A stretch of DNA of 64,000 nt from positions 280,197-344,196 of the forward strand of contig NZ_ARQE01000004.1 of the NCBI RefSeq assembly GCF_000382705.1, read 5' to 3'. The DNA is from Aureimonas ureilytica DSM 18598 = NBRC 106430 (GTDB lineage: Bacteria; Pseudomonadota; Alphaproteobacteria; Rhizobiales; Rhizobiaceae). The notes under the pieces are model-generated. The model saw only the letters and a program-made list of their open reading frames with translations, was not told the origin of the DNA and searched no databases. Shown in pieces: positions 9,246-18,300 of the stretch; the stretch's first letter is position 1, and each line of letters begins with the position of its first letter. The position numbers and the translations under genes are program-made.

Positions 9246-10402
9246 GCCGCTTCCTCCGCCCGGCGGTCGCTTTCGGCCAGCAGCGCGACGATGAGGTCGG
9301 ATTGCGAGACGATGCCGGCGAGGCGGCCGTCCGCTTCCACCACCGGCAGGTGATGAAGGCCCGTCGCGGCCATGAGGCGCACGATATCGGCAAGCAGCGT
9401 GTCCGGCGAGACCGTGCGCACCGGGCTCGTCATGATGTCCTCGATCGAGCCGTTGGGGGCGCGCATCCGATTGAGCGTCAGTTGCAGCCGAAGCCCGACG
9501 CCGAGCCTCGGGCCGCGCGGCCCCCAGGTCGGCTTGTCCAGGAGATCGGTCTGCGTGACGATGCCGACGACGCGCGCGTCCTCGCTCGTCACCGGCAGGG
9601 TCTTGATGTGGTGCGAGCGCAGAAGCTCCAGCGCCTCCGCGATCGGCGCATCGGGCGCGATGGCGACGACGTCGCGCGACATGATCGAGGCGCAGGTCAT
9701 CTGCCCCGAGCGGCGGCGATAGGATCGGATTTCGGCCTGACGCAGGATCGCTTCGAGATCGCCGCGATCGACGTCGAGAAGCTGGTCGTATTCCGCCAGA
9801 ACCGCGTCGAGGTCTTCGGAGGTGAAGCCGACGCGCGCGGCGGCCGGCCTGTCCCGGGTCTGGTGCCCGGCGGCGACGGCTAATGGCCGATGCGGATAGG
9901 TGCGCCCGGCCATGCGGTTGTAGAGAATGGCCGCGATCAGCATCAGGACGGAATTGGCCATGACCGGCCAGATCACGAAGCCGTAGCCGAGCGCGTGAAT
10001 GCCGGGGCCGCCAAGCACCGCCGTCAGCGCCACCGCGCCGCTCGGCGGATGCAGGCAGCGAAGGCCCATCATGAGGCCGATGGCGATGCCGATGGCGAGC
10101 GCGGCGGCCAGGAACGGATCGGGCACGAGAAGCCCGACCGTGACGCCGACCAGCGAGGACACGAGATTGCCGCCGATCAGCGACCAGGGCTGGGCGAGCG
10201 GGCTCGCCGGCACGGCGAAAAGGAGGACGGCCGAGGCGCCCATCGGCGCGATCAGGATCGGCAGCGCCGTTCCCGGTCCGAGCGCGAAGCGGCAGACGAG
10301 GCCGGTGAGGAGAATGCCGATCAGCGCGCCGAAGGCGGAGCGAAGCCGCTCCCTGAAGCTGACCGGCGGGGACGAGGGAAGAAAGGAGGCGAAGACACTC
10401 AT
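9233..10402 (-). CDS. HPP-family membrane protein with two CBS domains
   Basis: A 389-residue protein: an N-terminal HPP domain (about 20-180) with four or five membrane segments and the naming motif LHPPSGAVAL, followed by two CBS domains (about 230-370) starting at IMSRDVVAI and IMTSPVRTV. HPP proteins are implicated in nitrite or other anion transport in some organisms; CBS pairs commonly sense adenine nucleotides, so regulated transport is a reasonable inference. The start is ATG 10402, preceded on its strand by AGGGGCACC, rather than 36 bases upstream. Its 3' end overlaps the helicase gene tail to tail. The next gene in the same direction, about 87 bases upstream, is a SulP transporter. 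Confidence 0.88.
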   Translation of the reverse strand: MSVFASFLPSSPPVSFRERLRSAFGALIGILLTGLVCRFALGPGTALPILIAPMGASAVLLFAVPASPLAQPWSLIGGNLVSSLVGVTVGLLVPDPFLAAALAIGIAIGLMMGLRCLHPPSGAVALTAVLGGPGIHALGYGFVIWPVMANSVLMLIAAILYNRMAGRTYPHRPLAVAAGHQTRDRPAAARVGFTSEDLDAVLAEYDQLLDVDRGDLEAILRQAEIRSYRRRSGQMTCASIMSRDVVAIAPDAPIAEALELLRSHHIKTLPVTSEDARVVGIVTQTDLLDKPTWGPRGPRLGVGLRLQLTLNRMRAPNGSIEDIMTSPVRTVSPDTLLADIVRLMAATGLHHLPVVEADGRLAGIVSQSDLIVALLAESDRRAEEAAQPR

Positions 10403-10489
10403 GGTGCCCCTTATCACCGGAGCGTGATGCTTCGCCAAGAGGCTCGGAAGCTCGGCCCGCCGGCTTAAGGGTGCGGCGGGCCGAGTGGG

Positions 10490-11974
10490 TCAGTGACCGG
10501 CGGTCAGTTCCAGGGCGTCCGCCCGGTTCTGGATGGTCAGCTTGTCGACGATCGTGCGCGAGGCTTCGTTGAGGCCGACGGTTTCCACCTCGACCCCCGC
10601 CTTGCGGAAGCGCAGCACGACCTTGTCCAGCGCGCCGACGCCGGTGAGGTCCCAGATATGGGCGTGGGTCACGTCGATCACGACGCGCTCCAGCTTCTCC
10701 CGGACATCGAAGCTCTCGACGAAGCGCCCGGCCGAGGCGAAGAAGACCTGGCCTTCCACGCGGTAGGTCCGCGTCCGCCCATTATCCGACAGCTCCGACG
10801 AAACGCGAAAGATCTGCGCGATCTTGGAGGCGAAGAAGAGGCCGGACAGAAGCACGCCCGCAAAGACGCCGAGCGCCAGATTGTGCGTCCAGACCACGAT
10901 CACCACGGTCGCCACCATGACGACGGAGGAGCGGCGCGGATGGGTGACGAGGCTCTTCAAGGAGCCCCAGTCGAACGTGCCGATGGACACCATGATCATG
11001 ATGGCGACGAGCGCCGGCATGGGGATCACGGCGACCCAGTCTCCGAGCACCACGATGAGGAACAGGAGCGCGACGCCCGCGAAGAAGCAGGACAGCCGCC
11101 CGCGCCCGCCGGAGCGGATGTTGATGCCGCTCTGGCCGATCATGGCGCAGCCCGCCATGCCGCCGAAGAAACCGGTCACGGTGTTGGCGATGCCCTGGCC
11201 GACGCATTCGCGGTTCTTGTCCGAGCCCGTGTCGGTGAGATCGTCCACGACCTGCGCGGTCATCAGCGATTCCAGAAGGCCGACCAGCGCGATGCCCACG
11301 GAATAGGGGGCAATGATGCGCAGCGTTTCCAGGTCGAAGGGCACGTCCGGCAGGAGGAAGACCGGCAGGCTGGAGGGCAGCTGCCCCATGTCGCCGACCG
11401 TGCGCACCTCGATGCCGAAGGCGAGCGCGGCACCCGTGATCACCACGATCGCGACGAGCGGCGACGGCACGGCCTTGGTGATGCGCGGAAAGAGATAGAT
11501 GATGGCGAGCGCCGCCGCGCAGAGCACATAGGTCATGGCGGGCACGCCGATGAGCTCGGGCAATTGCGCCAGAAAGATGAGGATCGCCAGCGCGTTGACG
11601 AAGCCGGTCATGACCGAGCGCGACACGAAGCGCATGAGATCGCCGAGCCGGCAGAAGCCGGCCACGATCTGGATGAGGCCGGCGAAGACCGTCGCGGCGA
11701 AAAGATATTGCAGCCCGTGGTCGCGCACGAGCGTAACCATGAGAACGGCGGTCGCGGCGGTCGCGGCCGAGATCATGCCGGGCCGGCCGCCGAAGATGGA
11801 AATCAGGACGGCGATGGAGAAGGAGGCGTAGAGGCCGACCTTCGGATCGACGCCCGCGATGATGGAAAAGGCGATGGCCTCGGGGATCAGCGCCAATGCG
11901 ACGACCAGCCCGGACAGGAGGTCGCCCCGGACATTGCCGAACCAGTCGGCCTGCCAATTGCGTGTGGTGAACAT
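10490..11974 (-). CDS. SulP-family anion transporter with C-terminal STAS domain
   Basis: A 494-residue SulP/SLC26-type transporter. The membrane part (about 10-390) begins with GDLLSGLVVALALIPEAIAFSIIAG, a characteristic SulP opening, and contains ANTVTGFFGGMAGCAMIGQS in the middle. A STAS domain occupies about 400-490. SulP members carry sulfate, bicarbonate or dicarboxylates. No carbonic anhydrase gene is adjacent, so the substrate cannot be assigned. ATG 11974 was preferred over a TTG nine bases upstream. The 267-base gap to pdeM on the other strand contains a 7-bp-arm palindrome at 12088-12104. Confidence 0.88.
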   Translation of the reverse strand: MFTTRNWQADWFGNVRGDLLSGLVVALALIPEAIAFSIIAGVDPKVGLYASFSIAVLISIFGGRPGMISAATAATAVLMVTLVRDHGLQYLFAATVFAGLIQIVAGFCRLGDLMRFVSRSVMTGFVNALAILIFLAQLPELIGVPAMTYVLCAAALAIIYLFPRITKAVPSPLVAIVVITGAALAFGIEVRTVGDMGQLPSSLPVFLLPDVPFDLETLRIIAPYSVGIALVGLLESLMTAQVVDDLTDTGSDKNRECVGQGIANTVTGFFGGMAGCAMIGQSGINIRSGGRGRLSCFFAGVALLFLIVVLGDWVAVIPMPALVAIMIMVSIGTFDWGSLKSLVTHPRRSSVVMVATVVIVVWTHNLALGVFAGVLLSGLFFASKIAQIFRVSSELSDNGRTRTYRVEGQVFFASAGRFVESFDVREKLERVVIDVTHAHIWDLTGVGALDKVVLRFRKAGVEVETVGLNEASRTIVDKLTIQNRADALELTAGH

Positions 11975-12087
11975 CGGAAACAACGAAATCTCGACGACGT
12001 CCTGCCGGCTCGCTCAAGGCGGGCGGCGGTCGCATCACATTCTCAACGTCGTCTGGATTGGCCGAGGGATAGGCGCCCGGCATAGCC

Positions 12088-12104
12088 ACTTGGGAGCCCC
12101 AAGT
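12088..12104. promoter_or_regulatory. Palindrome in the sulP-pdeM divergent gap
   Basis: ACTTGGG-AGC-CCCAAGT, perfect 7-bp arms around three bases, 114 bases upstream of sulP and 138 upstream of pdeM. The position in a divergent promoter gap and the short spacing fit an operator, but no regulator can be named. Confidence 0.3.
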
Positions 12105-12241
12105 CCTTGTGCCCGGTCTGACTGCCTTATTTTATCCGGCGAATCAAGCCGGGCCTCGGAGTCGCACCGCCTTGCCTTCGCCACCAATTTGGATTTGAGA
12201 CAGGAACAGGACTGGAACAAACGGTAAAGCAAGCGCGACCG

Positions 12242-12958
12242 ATGAACATGATCGACCGACGATTCCGGCAAGCGGGCGGCGAAGGCGTCGAGACCACCGT
12301 CAATGGCGGCCGCCTCGTCTGCGACCCGTCGGGCATCGTCTTCTCGCCCGAGTTCGGGCTCTTGATCGTGTCGGACCTCCATCTGGAAAAGGGCGCGGCG
12401 TTCGCACGGCGCGGCATGATGCTGCCGCCCTACGACACGGCGGCGACGCTGGCGCTTCTGGACGCGGCGCTCGCGCGCTACGCGCCCACCCATGTCGTGG
12501 CGCTCGGCGACAGTTTCCACGACCGGCATGGCGCGGCGCTCATGCCCGCTCCGTTTCGCGAGCGTCTGGCCGGCCTCGTGGCGGGCCGGCGCTGGACCTG
12601 GATTTCGGGAAACCACGACCCCGAGCCGCCGGCCGGCCTTTCCGGCGAGGTGGCGGAGGAGATCGCGCTCGGCCCCTGGCTCCTGCGCCACGAGCCCTCC
12701 CCCCATGCGCGGGCGGGCGAGATCGCCGGCCATCTCCACCCCGTCGCGCGGGTTTCCGGCCGGGGCCGCTCGGTGCGGGGGGCGTGTTTCGCGACCGACG
12801 GCTCGCGCATGGTGATGCCGTCCTTCGGCGTCACCACGGGCGGGCTCAACGTGCTGGACCGCGCCTTCGACGGACTCTTCGCCCGCGAGCGGGCGAAGGC
12901 GCTGGTGATCGGCACGACGCGGATCTATCCGATCCCGTTCGGTGCTCTCTCGGCGTAA
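12242..12958 (+). CDS. pdeM: Ligase-associated DNA damage response endonuclease PdeM
   Basis: A 238-residue calcineurin-type metallophosphoesterase matching PdeM (TIGR04123-type), the third accessory member of the ligase-associated DNA repair set. The metal-binding blocks are all present in order: SDLHLEKG (residue 42 on), GDSFHD (about 89), GNHD (about 123) and GHLHP (about 162). The FARRGMMLPPYDT stretch after block I is typical of the family. Family members are regarded as DNA phosphodiesterases or endonucleases; this is not shown here. The ATG at 12242 is followed by a second ATG two codons later that could equally be used. It is separated from the helicase by the HPP and SulP genes. Confidence 0.88.
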   Translation: MNMIDRRFRQAGGEGVETTVNGGRLVCDPSGIVFSPEFGLLIVSDLHLEKGAAFARRGMMLPPYDTAATLALLDAALARYAPTHVVALGDSFHDRHGAALMPAPFRERLAGLVAGRRWTWISGNHDPEPPAGLSGEVAEEIALGPWLLRHEPSPHARAGEIAGHLHPVARVSGRGRSVRGACFATDGSRMVMPSFGVTTGGLNVLDRAFDGLFARERAKALVIGTTRIYPIPFGALSA

Positions 12959-12961
12959 GGC

Positions 12962-13456
12962 TTAGAGCGCCACGGGCTGTGCCGTCGCGAAGGCGACCGC
13001 GACCATGCAGAGCACGACGACGACGGTGAGCACGAGGCGCAGCTGGGCGTACCAGGGCGTTTCGATGCGCCCTTCGCGGGTCGCGGTGTAGTCCCAGACG
13101 CCCTGCACGCTGAAGGCGACGGCGAAGCCGACGAAGTTCCAGGGCTGGGGAAGCTGCACGAAGACCCAGGCCGCGAGCGAGGGGATCACCGACAGGGCAA
13201 GGGTCGTCGGGCTCTTGCGCGCGGTCTCGTTCAGGGCCGCGCCCCAGCGCGCGCCGCCGAGAAACGACAGGATCACGGCGGCCCAGGCGGACACGGCGAG
13301 CCAGAGATAGGACGGGTCCGCGATCTCCGAATAGGTGGCGATCAGCAGCGTTCCGACCACGAAGGGCACGAGGCCGCCGACGCCCAGAATCCAGCCGGCG
13401 CGGACGAGTTGGTCGGCCCGGCTGCGGGCCGGCGCGTCCTGAGCGAAAGTCTGCAT
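12962..13456 (-). CDS. DUF3429 membrane protein
   Basis: A 164-residue protein with four to five membrane helices between residues 20 and 160, fitting the DUF3429 family (alphaproteobacterial and eukaryotic small membrane proteins of unknown function). FLGGARWGAALNE after the second helix is the recognisable family motif. It is the last gene of a leftward group with TIGR02186 and TauE, separated from the former by only five bases, so co-transcription is likely. It converges with pdeM, the two stops being three bases apart. No biochemical function can be given. Confidence 0.75.
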   Translation of the reverse strand: MQTFAQDAPARSRADQLVRAGWILGVGGLVPFVVGTLLIATYSEIADPSYLWLAVSAWAAVILSFLGGARWGAALNETARKSPTTLALSVIPSLAAWVFVQLPQPWNFVGFAVAFSVQGVWDYTATREGRIETPWYAQLRLVLTVVVVLCMVAVAFATAQPVAL

Positions 13457-13461
13457 GAAGG

Positions 13462-14292
13462 TCAGTCCCGTTTGAAGATGATGCGGCCGAACCAGCCGGT
13501 GAACACGGCGACCAGAACGGCCACGAGGCCGTAAAGCGCGCCGTTGCGAGCGGCAAACACGGAAATCTGGCTTTCGATCCCCGTCTTCACCACCCAGAGG
13601 TCTTCCGAGCGCTCGCGCACGAAACTCCCCTCGCGGAACAAAATAGCGCGCGCGACGTGGCGGCCCACCGGCATATCGGGCGGCAGGGTCAGATTGGCGC
13701 GAAACAAGGTGGCGCTGACGAACTCGATCGCGCCCGAGGTCTCGGCGTAGAGACCGGCGGCCTTCTTGGCTTCGACCAGGGCGTCGGCATAGAGCTGCGT
13801 GTCGGTGGGAGAGCCGTTGCGCGAGGGCGTGCGCTCGAAGGCCTGGTTGGCGACGCCGATGCCGAGCTGGCGCAGCGTGACGCCGGGCGCGATGTCCTGG
13901 ATCGGGCGCGTCGAGACGAGCGAATAGGAGGCCGGCACGCTTTCGAAGCGCTCCGAGCCGCGATTGAGCCAGATGCCGAAGGTGCGCTTCTTCTCGCGCA
14001 CAACGAGATTGCTGCGCGGCCCCTCCAGGATCACCACGATATCGTAGCGCCCCTGGCGCATGATGCGCGGATCGGCATTGTCGAGCGCGCCGAACACGAC
14101 GAGCCGTGTGCCGCCGAAATTCGAGCCGACCGCGATCATCTCGGTGGAGAGGCCGATCTGGAAGCTTTCGGGCACGGGCGGCGGATCGGCGGCCGGAGCT
14201 GTTGCCGCCGGAGTGGGGACCGGCGCGCGCGTCTGCGCCCCTGCGGCGGTGGCGAGGAGAGAGAGCCCGAGAAGGAGCGCCAGCCGCCTCAT
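13462..14292 (-). CDS. TIGR02186-family protein (TauE-associated, membrane-anchored)
   Basis: A 276-residue protein with an N-terminal signal peptide (LALLLGLSLLATAAGA, about 4-19) and one C-terminal membrane helix (about 248-270, ending in FKRD), so most of it should face the periplasm. The middle contains FGALDNADP and VVILEGPRSNLVVREKKR, typical of the TIGR02186 family found in alphaproteobacteria next to sulfite-exporter genes. Its ATG overlaps the TauE stop by four bases (ATGA), indicating translational coupling. The function is unknown; an accessory role for the TauE permease is inferred from context alone. Confidence 0.8.
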   Translation of the reverse strand: MRRLALLLGLSLLATAAGAQTRAPVPTPAATAPAADPPPVPESFQIGLSTEMIAVGSNFGGTRLVVFGALDNADPRIMRQGRYDIVVILEGPRSNLVVREKKRTFGIWLNRGSERFESVPASYSLVSTRPIQDIAPGVTLRQLGIGVANQAFERTPSRNGSPTDTQLYADALVEAKKAAGLYAETSGAIEFVSATLFRANLTLPPDMPVGRHVARAILFREGSFVRERSEDLWVVKTGIESQISVFAARNGALYGLVAVLVAVFTGWFGRIIFKRD

Positions 14293-15218
14293 CCGCTTTC
14301 GCCGCTCGGCAGGCTGATCGTGAAAATGTCGGTCGGCACCACGACGAGCTCCACGAAAAGGCGCACGGCGACCGCGAGAACGAGGAGCGCCAGAAGCGCG
14401 CGAAGCTGCTCGCCGCGCAGCTTGCGACCGGCTTCGGCGCCGAACTGCGCGCCGACGACGCCCCCGATCATCAGGAGAAAGGCCAGAACCACGTCCACCG
14501 TCCCGTTGGTGGCGGACTGGAGAACCGTCGTCACCGCCGCCGTGAACATGATCTGCACCAGCGAGGTGCCGATCACGACGCTGGTCGGCACGCGCAGGAG
14601 GTAGATCATGGCGGGCACCATGATGAAGCCGCCGCCGACGCCCATGACCGAGCCGAGAACGCCGATCGCGAAGCCGAGGCCGAGCACCGGCACGACCGAG
14701 ACATAGAGCTTGGAGCGCTTGAAGCGCATCTTGAACGGCAGGCCGTGGACCCAGCTGTGCTGGCCCGTGCGCCGCACCTCGCCCGAGCCGCCGCCCTTCA
14801 CGCGGCGGATGGCGCGGATGCTTTCGGCCAGCATCAGGCCGCCCACCGTGCCGAGGAGGAGGACGTAGAGGACCGAAACGGCGAAATCGAGCTGGCCGAG
14901 CCGGCGCAGCAATGTGAACAGCCAGACGCCGACGCCCGAGCCCACCGCGCCTCCGAGGATCAACATCAGGCCGAGCTTCAGATCCACCGTCCCGCGCTTG
15001 TAATGGGCGAGCGCGCCGGAGACGGACGAGGCGATGACCTGATTGGCGCCGGTGGCGACGGCGACGGCCGGGGGGATGTTGTAGAAGATCAGAAGCGGCG
15101 TGATCAGGAAGCCGCCGCCCACTCCGAACATGCCCGACAGAAAGCCGACCGCCGCGCCCATCCCGACGATGACGAAAATGTTGACCGAGATCTCGGCGAT
15201 CGGAAGATAGAGCGTCAC
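14289..15218 (-). CDS. TauE/SafE-family sulfite/anion exporter
   Basis: A 309-residue polytopic membrane protein of the TauE/SafE family, which exports sulfite, sulfoacetate or related organic anions. The two homologous halves each carry the family motif: GFLSGMFGVGGGFLITP near residue 31 and IGVLGSVMGVGGGFIMVP near residue 190. About eight membrane helices are visible. I chose GTG 15218, which gives the common family start TLYLPIAEISVN and has GGCGAG at a sensible distance; a TTG three codons upstream is the alternative. It is the promoter-proximal gene of the leftward TauE-TIGR02186-DUF3429 group, and the upstream podJ-like transcript is stopped by a strong terminator just before it. Confidence 0.85.
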   Translation of the reverse strand: MTLYLPIAEISVNIFVIVGMGAAVGFLSGMFGVGGGFLITPLLIFYNIPPAVAVATGANQVIASSVSGALAHYKRGTVDLKLGLMLILGGAVGSGVGVWLFTLLRRLGQLDFAVSVLYVLLLGTVGGLMLAESIRAIRRVKGGGSGEVRRTGQHSWVHGLPFKMRFKRSKLYVSVVPVLGLGFAIGVLGSVMGVGGGFIMVPAMIYLLRVPTSVVIGTSLVQIMFTAAVTTVLQSATNGTVDVVLAFLLMIGGVVGAQFGAEAGRKLRGEQLRALLALLVLAVAVRLFVELVVVPTDIFTISLPSGESG

Positions 15219-15272
15219 GGGTTTCAACTCGCCGACTGGAGGCTGCTGGAACGCTCGAAAGGTTCGGGCACG

Positions 15273-15305
15273 AAAAAAGGGCAGCCCCGTCTTAGGGCTG
15301 CCCTT
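15273..15305 (-). terminator. Intrinsic terminator of the podJ-like gene
   Basis: On the minus strand: stem GGGCAGCCC, loop TAAGACG, stem GGGCTGCCC, then six T. The 9-bp perfect stem (extendable by two A/T pairs) and T-run make a textbook rho-independent terminator, placed about 50 bases after the podJ-like stop and before the TauE start. Confidence 0.92.
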
Positions 15306-15353
15306 CGCGTCAAGTCAAATGCCATCGGGCCTTCCCGAGCGCTGAGGTTCGGA

Positions 15354-18300
15354 TCAGGCGTCCTTGCGGTCGAGAAGCGCGCGGATCAGCGGCTCGTCGA
15401 TCTGGCCGGTGGCCTGGAGGCCGGCCTTTTCCTGGAACTTGCGGATGGCGGCGGTGGTCTGCTCGCCGACCACGCCGTCCGGGCGGCCCGGATTGTAGCC
15501 GAGCTTCAGGAGGATGGCCTGAACGTTGCGGATCGCCTTGGTCATGTCCACCGAGGCGGTCTGGCCGGACTTCTCGGTCCAGCTGGCGGGAATGTTGACC
15601 GTGTTGACGGCGTCGATGCGCGGCTCGGGCTTCCAATCGGCCGTCTGCGCGTCGATCTCCTTGCGAAGCTCGGGCGCGAGCGACTTGCCGACCTCTTCGG
15701 ACTTGTTCTGCGCGTCCTTGTCGCCGGCGGCGCCGACGATGCGGAACCAGCGGTAGGACTCGCCGAGATTCTGTTCCACGCCGACGCCCCGGGCATAAAG
15801 GATGCCGAGATTGTACTGGCTGTCGCGCATCCCGTGCTGGGCGGCGCGCAGGAACCATTCGGCCGCGGTCTTGGGCTCGGATGCGCCTTCGATTCCCGTG
15901 GCGTAGAGAACCGCCAGATTGTGCATGGCGCGGATGTTGCCCTGGTCGGCCGCGAGGCGATACCAGTCGCGCGCCGCGCCCGTGTCGCGGGCGACGCCGT
16001 TGCCCTTCTCGAACAGGGTGCCCACGCTGTACTGGGCCGGCGCATAGCCGCGCGAAGCGGCCTGGGCGAACCAGACCATGGCCGCCTTCGGGTCGGACGG
16101 CGCGGTGCGCCCTTCCATGAGGCGCAGGCCGATCTCGAACATCGCCATCGGATCGCCCTGGGTGGCGGCGTTCGTCAGCGCCTGCGGGCCGATCTTGCCG
16201 GGCATGGCCGGCAGCGCGCCGCGTGCCTCGGCCGGCAGGCGGGCTTCGGCGGTGGCCAGAAGCGGCGAAGCGTCGGCATTGGTGGCGGCCGGCGCGAGGG
16301 ACGCGGCGACCACCGGCGCGGCGGCGGCAGCGGGCTCGCTCGCCTCGGGCGTCGCGACTTCGGCAACCGCTGGGGCAACCGCCGGGACGGCGACGGCGGC
16401 CGGAGCCTCCGGCGCGGCGGCCATGGCGGCCGCGGGTTCGGCGGCCTCCATCGGCGCTTGCGCGGCGGTCTCGCTCATGATTTCGGGCGCGGCCGTAGCT
16501 GCGGGCTCGGCGCTGCCGAGGCGCTGCGGCTCGGCGGCCGGCGGCGTGATCGCGGGCGCGGCGGGGGCAAAGGTCGGCGCTTCCAGCGCGGGGACGGGAA
16601 GAGCGGGGGCGCGGGGGGCGACCTCGATCGACGCGGCGGGCGCGGAAACGGCGCTCTGCGTCTCATCCGGCTGGCCGGCGAGGTAGCGCTGGCCGAGCGG
16701 AATGGCCATGAGCGCCAGAAGCACGGCGCCGACCGCCATCAGAATGGGCTTGCGACGACGGCTGCCGCGCTCGCTTTCGTTCTCGCCGAGCAGCGGCTCG
16801 GCCTTCAGCGCTTCGGCTTCGGCGGCAGCGGCCATGGCGGCCTTGCGGGCGGCGGCGATGAAGTCGGCCTTGGCGACGGAATCGGCGCTCTCGGCCCCGG
16901 CGCGCTGCTGGGTGCGCACGCGCTCGATCAGGGCCGCGATGTCGGGCGCGCCGGAGCCGGGCTCCAGCGGACGGTCGGCCTCGCGCGACACGACGCTGTC
17001 GGCGGCGTCGAGCGAGGGCGCGTCGATCTCGGTGGTCGGCTGGGCGCGCGCCATCGGCGGCACGGGCACGACGGGCGTCGGCCGGATGCGCTCGGCGAGG
17101 CTCGGCATCGGCTCGGCGGCCGCGGCGTTGCGCTCGGGGCGGCGCAGGCGCGAGAGCGCCCCGCGCAGGCCGCGCGGCTCCTCCGCCTCCTGGGATGCGT
17201 CCGCGTCGGCCGGCGTCATGGCCGGGGCCATCGCCATGGCCGGCAGAACCGGCGCGACGGACATGGATGCGCCGCGCGCGGGCTCGGTGCGAAGCTCGCT
17301 CTCGATCGCGGTCAGGCGATCGACGATCTTCACCAGCGTCGTGTGAACGGCGTCGAACACGCCGACCGCACGCTCGTCGGACTGGCGGCAAAGGTCTTCG
17401 AGGCGGCGCAGGTCACCGGCGAGATCGCGCACATAGGCGTTCTGGCGATTGTCCTCGCCGGCCTGCATCCGGCGCACGGCCTCTTCGGCAGCGGCGCGGG
17501 CGGCGGCGACGACGCTGTCGCGGTCGCTGTCGAACTTGCGCTCCAGCGCTTCCAGGCGGCGGGAGACTTCGGAGGAATCGACGTCCATCAGCGCGGGGGC
17601 GCCGGCCAGCACCTCGGCCAGACGGCCGATCTGGTTCTCCAGCGAGCGGATCACGTCATTGTCGACGCCGACCGCGCCGGCCGACTGTTCCAGCCGGTCG
17701 GCCAGCGCCTGAAGGCGGGCTTCCAGCGCGTTGGAGGCGAGCTCGCCGCCGGTGGTGCGGAACAGGCGCTCGACGCGCTCGCTCAAACGGTCGATCCGCG
17801 CGCCGATCTCGTCGGCGGCCGGGCGGGCGGAGAGTTCCTCGATCTGTTCCGACAGGGCGGCGATCTGCGCCGACAGAAGCTCGGCGTCGCCCGTTTCGGC
17901 GATCCGGTCGACCCGGCCGGCGAGCTCGGCGACGCGCGCCTCGATGCGCTGCAGGGGGCCGCTCGCGCTTTCCCCGGCCGAGGCGAGGCCACCTGACAGG
18001 ATCGCGGCGGAGATTTCGTCGAGGCGCTCCTCCAGAACCGCAAAATGGCTGAGATCGGGCTCGCGGATTTCGGCGGCGAGCTGCTCGACGCTGGAGGACA
18101 GCGCCTGGATGCGCGCTTCCATCTGGTCGAGATGCAGCGTCTCGGGCAGGCCGACCAGCGCCTTCTCGATCTCGCCCATGCGCTCCGACAGGCGGCCGAT
18201 GCCCGCTTCCAGCTCGCGGATCGGCAGCTTGGCGGTCATCGCCTCGAAGCGCGCCTCGATCGCCGCGCCGCTGGCTTCGCTGGACAGCTCGTCGAGCTTG

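Noticed and set aside
10493-12085. A 530-codon plus-strand frame opposite the SulP transporter
   Set aside because: Composition is Asp/Gly/His/Arg-rich with no domain; the minus strand carries clear SulP and STAS signatures.
14106-17996. A very long open frame on the plus strand (1296 codons) opposite the podJ-like gene
   Set aside because: It is the mirror of a GC-rich coding sequence; the translation is low-complexity Arg/Gly/Ala/His, while the opposite strand encodes recognisable coiled coils, Sel1 repeats and a peptidoglycan-binding domain.
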